Shown here: positions 34,827 to 44,539 of the stretch, piece after piece
How positions within the stretch are numbered: the first letter of the stretch is position 1
Layout of the letters: every line of letters begins with the position of its first letter
Source: Lentinula raphanica
Taxonomy: Eukaryota; Basidiomycota; Agaricomycetes; Agaricales; Omphalotaceae
DNA length: 64,000 nucleotides
Assembly (NCBI GenBank): GCA_027919835.1
Contig: JANVFP010000024.1
Coordinates: forward strand, 62,001-126,000
Reading direction: 5' to 3'
Program-made: the position numbers and the translations under genes
Notes under the pieces: model-generated
Database searches by the model: none
The model's input: the letters and a program-made list of their open reading frames with translations, nothing else
Told to the model about the DNA's origin: nothing

Positions 34827-35287
34827 TTTCTTTTACTACATAAACTTCAGATCACCTCAGTAGTCTATGTGATCATTGTGATGGCATGAGGGGTATTTAT
34901 ACTTGCTCCAGCCTCTGAGTTGATTACCATGTAGGTCATCGGAACTCTTTGTGGAGTCTCTCTGAAATATATAGAGAGATTCTGAGGTCTCCCATGATAT
35001 CTTTGAGTTCTTTTCAAAGTCCTGGAGGGATACCAGGATTTGGCCCTTTCCCTAGGCATCCAAGGATGCCTAGGATACCGGAGGTCCCTGAGGAGCTCTG
35101 GGGAGCCCAGGTTCTGTGGGGGAGCCTCAGGGACCAGGAGCTTTATATAGTTTTCCAGATGGTCTAGATCTTACTCATTCCGAGTTCATGATGACAAAGC
35201 GACTAGCAGTCCAGTGGGCAACCAAAACCAACACTACTCGCAAATCAAATAGCTCCATACTTTCGACAACTGTTGCCAATGGAAAAG

Positions 35288-36268
35288 TCACCAATAAAAA
35301 GAAAATGCAACTAAAAGGTCACCCTCTCTCTTGCCCTTGCCAATGCACCGCACAAACCGACCATGATGTTCACCATCAATAATTGCCAAAATAGACTTGC
35401 TAGTATGGCGTGGGGATATTTTGGGTTTTTGGATATGTTCTTTATCTAGAATTTCGAAATTTTGATGACCCTGTTTCTGAAATGATAAAATACCATTTCT
35501 GATATCTATCCATTTTCCAGTAGTTCCATATTGAGGGTGGTCAATAGTGACATGGAGGCAGTGATTGTTGAAGGAAGGATGAAGAATCCAGTGAGCATCT
35601 TGAGGCTTCATCTCATCATCTGATGAGTTCTAGAAAAGTATAGTTGTTGATCAAATTTTCTGATGATTGTTGAAGTGAACAATACCTGAATGCCCCAAAA
35701 CTCATCAATACCAATACTTGGATCAGGAATTGGGGTATGGTAGCGGACAATATCTTCTTGTTCAGGTTGGGGTACATAGGGAATGTGAATTTGTGCAGGA
35801 GAATAGTTGGGCTTGAAAGAATATGCAAGATGTTGTATGTGCTGGCTTTCAAGTGAACAAATCTCCTCCAATGGCCTCCAATGTCTAAAAGACAATAAAT
35901 CTTAGAGAGTTCAGATGAACTTGAATGGGGAATCACATACTGAAATTCTCGGACATCATCATAATCAACAGTAATCCGAGCAGCGGCACCGGTGGGATAG
36001 ATATGAGTACCAAGTTCAAGTACCATTTTGAGACCACTGATACTCTTGTCATCAGGTCTCACATCATATACATAGCCTTGGTATGACTTGTACTCCCCCC
36101 TGATGATTCGGACATGAACACCAGCCCATGGTACTGACATTGATATAATCTAAAAATTCAGCATAGCAAGAATCAATAACAGTATATAATGACTGGGGAT
36201 AAATTTAAAAAATTGACCTTGAAAATTTGAGCAGGAATATATACTTGGACTGTATCTTCAAGCTTCAT
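35288..36268 (-). CDS. KOW-domain protein (multicopy basidiomycete family)
   Basis: Four exons on the minus strand (36268-36218, 36149-35941, 35884-35686, 35629-35288) join in phase to 266 residues. The start is MKLEDTVQV. The KOW core is clear: VPWAGVHVRIIRGEYKSYQGY followed by VYDVRPDD and a hydrophobic ELGTHIYPTGAAARITVDYDDVREF stretch. The C-terminal part has a second KOW-like motif (AIIDGEHHGRFVRCIG). KOW domains, as in Spt5 and ribosomal proteins, bind RNA or the transcription machinery. In basidiomycetes this protein is found in many copies, often near repeats, and its role is unknown. It is intact, while its surroundings (10-bp repeats, a decayed transporter) look like mobile or repeat DNA, so association with a transposable element is plausible but not shown. 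Confidence 0.75.
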
Positions 36269-36400
36269 TTATATTAATATTTGAGAGCAGTAATGAAACA
36301 AGTTACAACTTTTTTCAAAACATTGTTTCAATTATGAGTTACACTCAAACATATGTTTCACCTCAAACAAACTTTGTTTCACCTCAAACAGACTTGAAAA

Positions 36401-36515
36401 TGGCTTGAACTCACTTGAACTCACTTGAACTCACTTGAACTCACTTGAACTCACTTGAACTCACTTGAACTCACTTGAACTCACCTGAACGCACTTGAAC
36501 GCACTTGAACTCACT
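36401..36515. repeat. 10-bp tandem repeat, unit TCACTTGAAC, about 11 copies
   Basis: 36411-36480 is seven perfect copies of TCACTTGAAC, followed by variants with CCTGAAC and GCACTTGAAC. A related but looser GAAC-rich series recurs at 39650-39960. Confidence 0.95.
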
Positions 36516-36729
36516 TTGAATATATTCCCGCTACCCTTTAGGGTAAGGGTTTTATGGTTTTGGATTCGATTTTTTTCGCAGCGATTTACAATGTTTGGGC
36601 ATCGGCCCGGAATTGATCCTATTGTCGTTCCGCTGCTTCCCGACGCCCGTACTATTGGAACGCGTGTATGAACGTCGAAAGGAGTTGGAATGACACCTCT
36701 TTTTTCTTTCTTTTTCTGTGGAGTGTTTT

Positions 36730-39368
36730 GCTCTCAAGAACAATGATGAAGTTGGCTTATTCCAACCGTGAAGGCCTCTTTTCTTTCAAAACTGACATAC
36801 TCTTGGGTTACGCCGCTCATGGTAACATACTTACAGCTCTTTGCGGAACATAAGGCGCGGCCGGAATTTTGCCGGTTTTTTGAGAATTTCGAGAATTCAT
36901 TGAACCAATCTTCTGTCGTGAAAATCTCGCTCAATTTTGCTCTAAAACCTTAGCCGTTGAGTGCGTTCGAAAGCGGCGTGAAAATACTACCATTCGCAAG
37001 TTTCGTCCGAGGGAATTGCTTATTTCGATCAAAAGTTAACTTTGGCTCTGTATCCGTACAAACTTCCTCACTAACTACGATGTTCTTTCACTTCTGATAC
37101 ACACAAATGCCTCAAAAGTCCTGAAGATGAATGCATTCTTAATATCTGAACTTGTCACAGTTCACCAACTCTTTGTATCCAGCCACAGCAGGCCACAGCA
37201 CCTCACAAGACTACAAAAGTGACAATACAAGTTGTGATCCCGTTATGAGTTAGAGCTGGAATGAGCTATGAGATGCCTTTGAGCCCCTAGCAGAGAAAAA
37301 GCATTGCTCAAGCTCCCATTGTGTTGCCAGCTTCATGCCAGGTGTGTTGTTTGTTTCTCAATTCCAGAGAATGCATTAATTTACATGGCCTTGCCCAGCT
37401 TTGGATTGATCATACTCAAAACACTTGCTCAGTGTCTCTTAAGATGTACCCCCGAGACAAGAATCAAGATGTACTATGCTTCTGAGTTATGTCTATGTCA
37501 ACATTCTGGTAAACTGGCAGGAGATTGGGTTGGGCATGGCAATAAGCAGGTGTGTATCAGAAATCTCTTTTCTTTGTTCCATAGTCTCACACATTGTTCA
37601 TTAGCTGTCTCAGGAGGCCTCAAAAAACTTGAACGACAAGAAGACTCGAGCCATAATTCCTGATGTTTCTCATTCAACTCCGTATCATACAATCCCTGAA
37701 TAACTTTTGAACCAAACAAGCAATTCCCTCAGATGAAACTTGTAAAATGTAGTATCTTCACACTGCTTTCAAACGCGCTCAACAGCTAAGGTTTTAGAGA
37801 AGAATTGAGTGCTATATTCACGATGGAAGATTGGTTTGATGAATTCTCAAAATTCTCAAAAAAACCGGCAAAATTCCGGCCGCGCCTTATGTTCCGCAAA
37901 GAGCTGTAAATTCTTTGTCATAGTCTACCGTGATTGATACATCTTCATTCTTTCACAAAAGGTCTTGGGTTATCAGCGTACTCTACAGGCCTCAGACCTT
38001 TGGAAGATGGATGAAACCATGGCTGCAGCACACCTGTCAGAAGAGTTAGACAAAGCCTGGGCATGCAGAGTCGAAGAAGCTAATGATTGGAATACGAGAC
38101 TGGAACTGGGTAAGATTGATCCTGGTTTTATAAGGTGCATGTACTGGCGCGTGAAGGCGCAAAACCCGAGATTCTCTTGAGAAGAAATGGCGCAAAGTAG
38201 ATGGAAGACGGGAGGCTAGTCTTGCTTGGAGCTTGAACTTTTCTGGATCGGAGGGGCTTTCAAAGTAAGCTCACAGGCCACATCATCAAATCTCTTTCTG
38301 ATTTGCATGCATTCACACTCAGGTTTTTGGGGACACATGCCAGATGATGGGACCCTTGGTGGTCAGAGTGCTCTCTCTTCTGCTACATCGGCGTAGAGAT
38401 TCTGACCTTGCAGTCAGGCAATTATCAACTTTGCAAAAGCTCGATCCGCACTGATCCGCAACTGATGAGGCTGAGAGACCTGACATTGGAAGACAGATAG
38501 CAATGGCAATCGGCTTGTTCTTGATGGTGATATGCACAAGCATATGCCAGCATCAGGTAAGCTCAATCGAATGTCGTATAGAAAGAGCCTCAACCAACAT
38601 TCAGTTCTTCTGGCAATCTATGACAACTGGTGGCTTGGCTTGGGGAGCGTTAACCAATTGTGTATACAAATATAGCGTGCTGCTGACAGGAAGGGCTTGC
38701 AAAGTTGGTGAACAGTATCTCAACATATGTGATACCTGGAAGCATCGGTCTTCAGCTGCCTTATACGCTACTTGTGTCATGCAGATAAGCAGATTCGACG
38801 CAACTTCTCAGTGGTTCGTAAGTTGTTTGCTCTTATCAATCTATCTGTAACGCAAGCACATACCCAGTTCAGCATGCAGGTATGGTAGATACCAATTGAC
38901 AATTGTACCCATTTGGCATCAATACCGAGGTGATTAAGGGTGGACTGCACCAATACAAGTTTCGGTCTGCTTGATCATACTCCTGGTTCAGGTAGGAGAT
39001 TGTTTGTACGCACTTGGATACTTTGACTGACGATCTTTCAAAGCTCGGCCCTTCTGCGTTAGCGGGATTTGCCCTCTTCTTACTCGTCGCTCCTATTCAA
39101 AGTCAAGTCATGGCTCACTGTCTGAAGATTCAGAAAGCCTCAAATGTGTGGCTGAGTGCTTTGTGTGAGACTCTGGGCCAATCCATTGACTTTTTCTTTT
39201 GTTTTGACCATGAACATCCTTCTCCAGAATGTGCGCGTACAAACATACCAGTTTGACTTCCAATTGCCTTTGTCGTTGTTGTCGATTACTTTTGCCCAGT
39301 ATTTGCTTGATTATACCAACATTCCCTCCAGCTTTGACTTGTTGATTACCGTCTGCGTAGATACCTAG
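36730..39368 (+). pseudogene. ABC transporter (ABCC/Yor1-like), N-terminal fragment, decayed
   Basis: Yor1-type ABCC pumps export drugs and lipids. The relic begins near 36733 with a frame change (expected GLIP-x-P before SFLSKLTYSWVTPLM). It then has a long intron (36822-37961) and continues at 37962 (LGYQRTLQASDLWKMD), ~38185 (KKWRKVDGRREASLAW), ~38500 (MAIGLFLMVICTSICQHQ), ~38610 (FFWQSMTTGGLAWGAL) and ~39040 (KLGPSALAGFALFLLVAPIQ). Normal small introns are still visible between them. The first membrane domain is partly present; both nucleotide-binding domains are missing. Several frame changes and stops make it non-functional. The surrounding GAAC repeats raise the option that this is a captured gene fragment in a mobile element. 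Confidence 0.75.
36834..37906. mobile_element. Terminal-inverted-repeat element (~1.07 kb) inside an ABC-transporter intron
   Basis: The left arm from 36834 (CAGCTCTTTGCGGAACATAAG) matches the reverse complement of the right arm ending at 37906 for about 160 bp with a few mismatches. The outer ends are flanked by TA on both sides, consistent with a TA target duplication as in Tc1/mariner elements, though the ends are too short to prove it. The ~750-bp interior has only a short open frame (37304-37663) without transposase motifs. It is probably a non-autonomous element. Without it the host intron would be ~65 bp. Confidence 0.7.
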
Positions 39369-39649
39369 CACTTGTTCTCAACCAAACTCACTTTTGCGGT
39401 GACCTCCCACATTTCAGATCCTTTCCTTGTCTTGTTTGGTTCTGATTTTTGTTCACTGTACACAAGCTTCACCTTAGAATTACTGTCCGTTAGTGCATGA
39501 AGTATATCTCATTGAATCAATACAAGTGTTCAGCATTGCTGTATGCATTTCTGTATAGGTTTCTTTAAAACGTCTATGAAAAATGAAGCAACCTAACGTG
39601 GGTAGCGGGCTGTGCCGCTAGTCGGCCCTACTGGTTATCTGAATACAAT
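39369..39649. other. Spacer, nothing recognised
   Basis: AT-rich DNA between the ABC relic and the GAAC-rich repeats. A phrase GGGTAGCGGG at 39600 is the inverse of CCCGCTACCC at 36528, which may mark ends of one larger unit. Confidence 0.3.
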
Positions 39650-39960
39650 TATGAACTCATGTGAATGCATGTGAACGCATGTGAACGTATTGGAACGCAT
39701 CCGAACGCATTGCACTGCAATATTTGCGTTCCGATGCAGTTAATTATGTCCCGATGGGAGCATATTTTAATGATATTTTGTATCAATTTTCATGTCATTT
39801 ATATTCATCCACCTATATATAGACCTTGAGGTACTTAATAAAGGATATTATCTGGTATAAATACTGTTATTATATGTAAAATATATAGACTGTGAACGCA
39901 CTCAAATGCGTTGAACGCAAATATGAACTCGGAACGCACCGGCGGAACGCAAAATTCTAC
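39650..39960. repeat. Imperfect GAAC-rich repeat cluster
   Basis: Units such as CATGTGAACG, GGAACGCATC and CGGAACGCA recur at 39650-39715 and 39892-39950, with an AT-rich gap between. They share the TGAAC core with the 36.4 kb repeat. Confidence 0.7.
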
Positions 39961-40189
39961 CTACCGGTCTAGATCTTGAAGATGCAAAACGGCATAATGT
40001 ACGCACTGTAGGTAGATTTTCATCGTTTAACTAATGGTCGTAACTCACGCGCACGACTTGGCAGGGTATCCCTTTCTTCATGGCTGCTGAGATCATCACC
40101 AATGCATACCTCTTCTTTCGGTCGACGCTCGTTTTGAGTAAGGACTCATTGAATAAGAACACATAGTAGTTGATTCTTGAAACTAACAG

Positions 40190-40797
40190 TCAATCTCGCT
40201 CAGCTCTGCCTTTCAGCGCTTCGCCCATTGCATCAACCCCCATCTCAAGTTCTTTTCCGACGAACCACTGAACGGCATATGCCAGTGCCCCTCTGAAAAC
40301 CTCATAGGACTCGTACTTGCACTTCATCTCCGTTCCTCTTTCTCGACCTTCCTCGACTGTGATCATCTGCCATCGCTCAACATCCAACATCCACCTTGGC
40401 AACATACCTGCAACTCGCCAAGCAACTCGATGGTTTTCATGGTCCAAAACCGTAACTTCGGCAAGGATGGAGTTTTTCTGGAGGAATCCTACGTGATCGT
40501 CGTCCATTGTTGGAGGAAGATGTACGGGATACAATTCTATACGGTTTCCAACCGAAAGAGGCGTCGAGTCAGACTTGTTTGTGACTCTTTGTGATCGAAC
40601 AAGGGGATTCCTGGTGAAGAGCTGTGGATTATGACGAATCGAGGTGAAGTACGAGCTTACCAGTGTTTATATGAATCAAAATCCAAGAGAATCTGCCAAA
40701 CTTTTTCTGGGGGAGCAGAGATAGAAATAGACCTAGAGACATGAAAGACAGCAGAAGAGATCGGTGGGGGCGTAGACATTCCCCAAACCCAAGCCAT
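40190..40797 (-). CDS. SRPBCC (START/Bet v1-like) fold protein, copy A
   Basis: Two exons (40797-40661 and 40610-40190, intron 50 bp, GTAAGC/CAG) give 185 residues. The N-terminal part reads SISISAPPEKVWQILLDFDSYKHWNP, the standard start of polyketide-cyclase/SRPBCC domains (beta strand, then a helix with the V-W-x-x-L pattern). Downstream are VTVLDHENHRVAWRV, MLPRWMLDVERWQMITVEE and a long C-terminal helix. Such domains hold hydrophobic ligands in a deep pocket; no ligand can be named. It is a tandem partner of copy B 1.6 kb away, about 85-90% alike by eye, and the homology continues ~150 bp upstream of the start. Confidence 0.85.
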
Positions 40798-41109
40798 AGT
40801 GAAATGGATAGCGACTAGTTAGCAGGAAGTCGTGTCCGATTTTGACTTCAATCGCAAGGAGATTGCAATTGGTGAAGCTATTTACTATGTGTTGCTCAGA
40901 CAAGGCTCAATTTGAATGCGAAAGGCTTACCACTGCAAGCCTCAGACGAATGCCCTGGGTTAAATAGTAAATTTGAGGAAGGCTTGCGTGAACAACGGAC
41001 GAGCCGTCACAATTGCAGTCTTGAAACTTGAAGTTTCTATGATGCTAACCGTGATATCACAGTTCGTCCTTGGCTGTTTACGCAGATATCACGATCAGTT
41101 TCCGGCTGT

Positions 41110-41450
41110 GGTAGGCTTAGACGATAGCCTAAACCCTAGAGGGGTCGTTCAAACAACCGAAGGAGTCATTTCAGTTTTAACATTCCTTCCTTCCTTTCGT
41201 CTTCGTTATGTTGATCTTGCGGACGGGAGGCAAAGGTTTCTTGTATATGATCTCCATGGCCAGGGTTAGTTTTGAGCCAGACATGTAGGGTATGTGGAAC
41301 AAGAGCTTGAATATCATTAGCGCCAAAATACAACCAGCCCTCATCGACATCTCTTCCTCGGCGAATTGTCTAATGAGTTTCAGCTGTCGCTCGTTTTGTT
41401 TCCTGGTCCCTCCGGTGAATGTAAGCCCGTACACAGTGGTCATGACCTTT
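41110..41450 (-). pseudogene. Fragment of the mitochondrial RNA polymerase gene (exon 8)
   Basis: This 340-bp piece aligns by eye with 45485-45885, exon 8 of the RPO41 gene 4 kb to the right. Shared phrases include VMTTVYG(V/L)TF, R-Q-L-K-L-x-(K/R)QFAEEE, and DNA such as TTCAAACAACCGAAG. It lacks the exon's lysine-rich segment, has frame changes and has no coding role of its own. It sits between the two SRPBCC copies, in the same orientation as its source. Confidence 0.8.
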
Positions 41451-41847
41451 GAACGCACTATCTTACCGCGAGGAAAGGTACGAGCGTCGAGAGTGAATGT
41501 AATCAATCTTCCGAGTACTGGCTTGATCGTGCAATCTTCGTCTACTTACCTTCATCATATGTTGTATCCGTAGCAAATTGTCCAATGTCCATAGCTTTTC
41601 ACTTGTGCCCAAGTCGTAGACTAGCTCAAGTACACATCGAAATACTCGTTATCGTCATTTCGATGGCACTTTCATATACCCCGAACGACTTGGAAAGCCG
41701 TGTTGAGAGTTTCTGTCGCTCGGACCTAAAGGCTGCGATGGTGCGCAAATAAAAAAGCTCGGGTATATTCAGGATACGGACGGGTATTATACGACGAGTA
41801 GGTTATCGTTCGAAAGACGACTCAACTGATTCGATTATCGATCATAC

Positions 41848-42456
41848 TCAATCTCGCTCAGCTCTTAATTTGAGCGCTTCAGCCATCGCGTCAACTCCCA
41901 TGTCCAGTTCCTTTCCAACGAACCACTGCACAACATATGCCAGCACCCCCCTGAAAACCTCATAAGACTCGTATTTGCATTTCATCTCGGCTCCTCCATC
42001 TCCGCCTTCCTCAACTGTGATCATCTGCCAGCGCTCAGCATCCAACATCCACCTTGGTAGCATGCCCGCAACTCGCCAAGCAACTCGATGGTTTTCATGG
42101 TCCAGAACCGTGACTTCAACGAGCGTGGAATTCTTCTGGAGGAACCCTACGTGGTCGTCGTCCATTGTTGGAGGAAGATGTACAGGGTACAACTCCAGAC
42201 GATTTCCAACGGAAAGAGGTGCCGAGTCAGACTTGTTCATGACTTTTTGTGATCGAACGAAGGGATTCCTAGTAAAGGAGCTGAGGATTATGGCGACTTC
42301 AAGTAATATAAGAGCTCACCATTGTTTATACGAATCAAAATCCAAAAGGATCTGCCAAACCTTTTCCGGAGGAGCTGAGATAGTAGTGGAGCCTGAGATG
42401 TGGAAGACAGCAGAGGAGACAGGTGGGGGTGTAGACGTTCCCCAAACCCAAACCAT
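41848..42456 (-). CDS. SRPBCC (START/Bet v1-like) fold protein, copy B
   Basis: Exons 42456-42320 and 42268-41848 (intron 51 bp, GTGAGC/TAG) give 185 residues, the same exon lengths as copy A. Text differs in places (TTISAPPEKVWQILLDFDSYKQWNP; AEEGGDGG-type acidic loop instead of REGRERG), but all core positions agree. Both copies are intact, so both may be expressed. The shared intron position and upstream homology show a simple tandem duplication. An unknown lipid or polyketide ligand is the usual expectation for the fold. Confidence 0.85.
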
Positions 42457-43106
42457 AGAGAAATGGTTAATGATCCGGAGTTAGCACAAGAGGTGTCTGG
42501 CAATTTCGACTTTGAAGAATCACAGGTAGTTTGCAATTAGGGATGCAATCTAGTATATTTTGCTCGGGATTTCGGTACGCAAGAAGAGACTGCAAGCCTC
42601 AGATGCAAGTCTCGAATTTGACAGTAGATATGATTTGAGGAAGTTTGCGCGCGAGCGCGGTGGACGTCTACGGAGAAGGAAGTTGTTAGCAACCAACGGT
42701 CGGCAAACTTGAAGTTGAATGAACCGAGAGTTACAGTAAGCACACGTGCTGCGATCCCTTTCGCTCAAACCGCCATTATCTCTAAGCCTTGCTCTTGGTA
42801 TTGCCTTGTTTCCTTCAATTGACTCCCTCGCTGCCAATGTCCAATGTTCATCTTAACTTCCAGCAATAGTATTAGATGGCAGCAGCTCCTCTTAGACTGT
42901 TACACTGATTTAGCAGTTGCTGGGATCATCGAATAGCGACCATCAGGAACATTCACCACAGCTCTGCTGAGAATATAAGCACGCCAATCACTGTTTCATT
43001 GTCCTTCTCTCTGTCACCTCCTTTGAAACCAAAAGCTCAGACCCTAGAGCTTGCACCTCTTGCAGAATCAGATCACCGTCATTCCTTGTTGGTTTTCACT
43101 CTCATT
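42457..43106. promoter_or_regulatory. Divergent intergenic region between SRPBCC copy B and the membrane-protein gene
   Basis: 650 bp with starts on both sides. A TATA-like GAATATAAGC lies at ~42971, about 135 bp before the membrane-protein ATG. The left 200 bp are homologous to the region upstream of SRPBCC copy A. Confidence 0.4.
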
Positions 43107-44178
43107 ATGTCTTCTCTTCTTCTGTTTGCCACATTCCTTGCAATATTCATCGGTAAGTCCAAGCAGTCCAATCAAGGACTGAAGAATGTATGACAGATTC
43201 CATTCTTTGGTGTCATCTTTTTATACAGGAAGAACATTCTCTCAAGCAGTCACACTCTGGGAGTTTGGAGCTAAACGCCTGGCCAGTGGACAGACCACTC
43301 TGCCATTACAACCTATTGGCATAGCAAGTGATGGTCTCTCAACTACATATCTTTATCAGGTAGTGAGTGCGGGCCTTTATGTCACCGTGAACTATATACC
43401 TGAAATTGGAGTCTTGGCAGTTGTGGGTAAGATTCAATCCTATGGCCGTGTCATTGTAGCTCACGTCTCTCTTGTCCGGGTGTTTATGCATATGACCAGA
43501 ATCACGAACAATTGTAGCCTCTGCCTCTGGCTGGATCGAGCGTTTTGCACCAACACATGCGATTGAATGTAATTTCTTCCCGTCTCAATCAGCTTCAGGT
43601 GTATGCTTCGATGAAACACAAACAAATCAGGGAACTCCTACTCCAGTGGTGCTTGCAGTGTCCACTCCACTAGTAGCCCCTTCCAGTAGTACACCAGCAG
43701 CATTCATAACTACTACTACTACTTCGTCTATGCAAACCTTGCAAACCTTGCAAACTTCAGATCCAACTACATCACCAACGGCCATTATCTCTATGACCAC
43801 TCCGACCCCTTCCCATAATGTTCCTGTAGGAGCGATTATTGGTGTTACCATTGCAGGTGCACTGATTGTATGTGCACTGGTGTTTCTTGTCTTGTGGTTG
43901 TTGCGACGCCAACATCGACTTGAAAGACGTTTGACTATTAGCGCTGATCTGCTTCAAGAGATGGCTACTGTTGAAGCATATCAGTAAGTATTTGTCCAAA
44001 TATCAGTGTCAGAATTCAACTCACTGTTGCTCCATTGTTTAGGCATTTGTCCAGTGATTCTCAAGTCATTTACAATACCCCAACATATCCACCTCCATAC
44101 TCCAGCAATGGTGGCAATAGTGTACCCAATCAGCCTAGCCAGAGAGCAGTGACTCGTGAGTCTCTATGGCAGCCTTGA
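43107..44178 (+). CDS. Single-pass plasma-membrane-type protein with PPPY tail
   Basis: Four exons (43107-43152, 43229-43426, 43500-43983, 44043-44178) give 287 residues. The N-terminus MSSLLLFATFLAIFIG is a signal peptide. An extracellular domain of ~130 residues contains TIVASASGWIERF and two cysteines. A Ser/Thr-rich stalk (~residues 125-165) is followed by a membrane span (VGAIIGVTIAGALIVCALVF) and a basic stop-transfer LRRQHRLERR. The ~70-residue tail contains TYPPPYSS. PPPY is the core ligand for WW domains, as in Rsp5-type ubiquitin ligases. This layout is common in agaricomycetes and resembles cell-wall sensors. No enzyme domain is visible. An ATG at 42999 in the same frame is possible but would bury the signal peptide. 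Confidence 0.75.
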
Positions 44179-44539
44179 TATCAGGAATTCGGAAATGAGT
44201 AAAGGCACCCAATTGGAGCAATCTTCTACAGACTAAATGTATCCCTTTTGGCATTACCTTCACTTCCAAGCAGCATTTGGTTGGATTCCGCTTCATGACG
44301 AACTTTTGGGGTGCGAGGAATACTTACAGATTCGAGGAGTGTCTTTCATTCTTTCATATATGATATTATATTATATTATATACCGTTAAATGCAAGTGCT
44401 GGAACTGCGAGATAGGATGATAAGATATGCAAATAGTGCTAGTGATGTGTGATGATGTCGGAAGGCACAGTGTGAGTATGGTAGTCGAAAGCAAGCAGGG
44501 ATCTAATTATGTACGAACGAGGATTTCGTCGCGATGGGA

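Noticed and set aside
36401..36515. CRISPR-like array
   Set aside because: Units are only 10 bp, directly adjacent and without spacers, in a eukaryote. It is a minisatellite.
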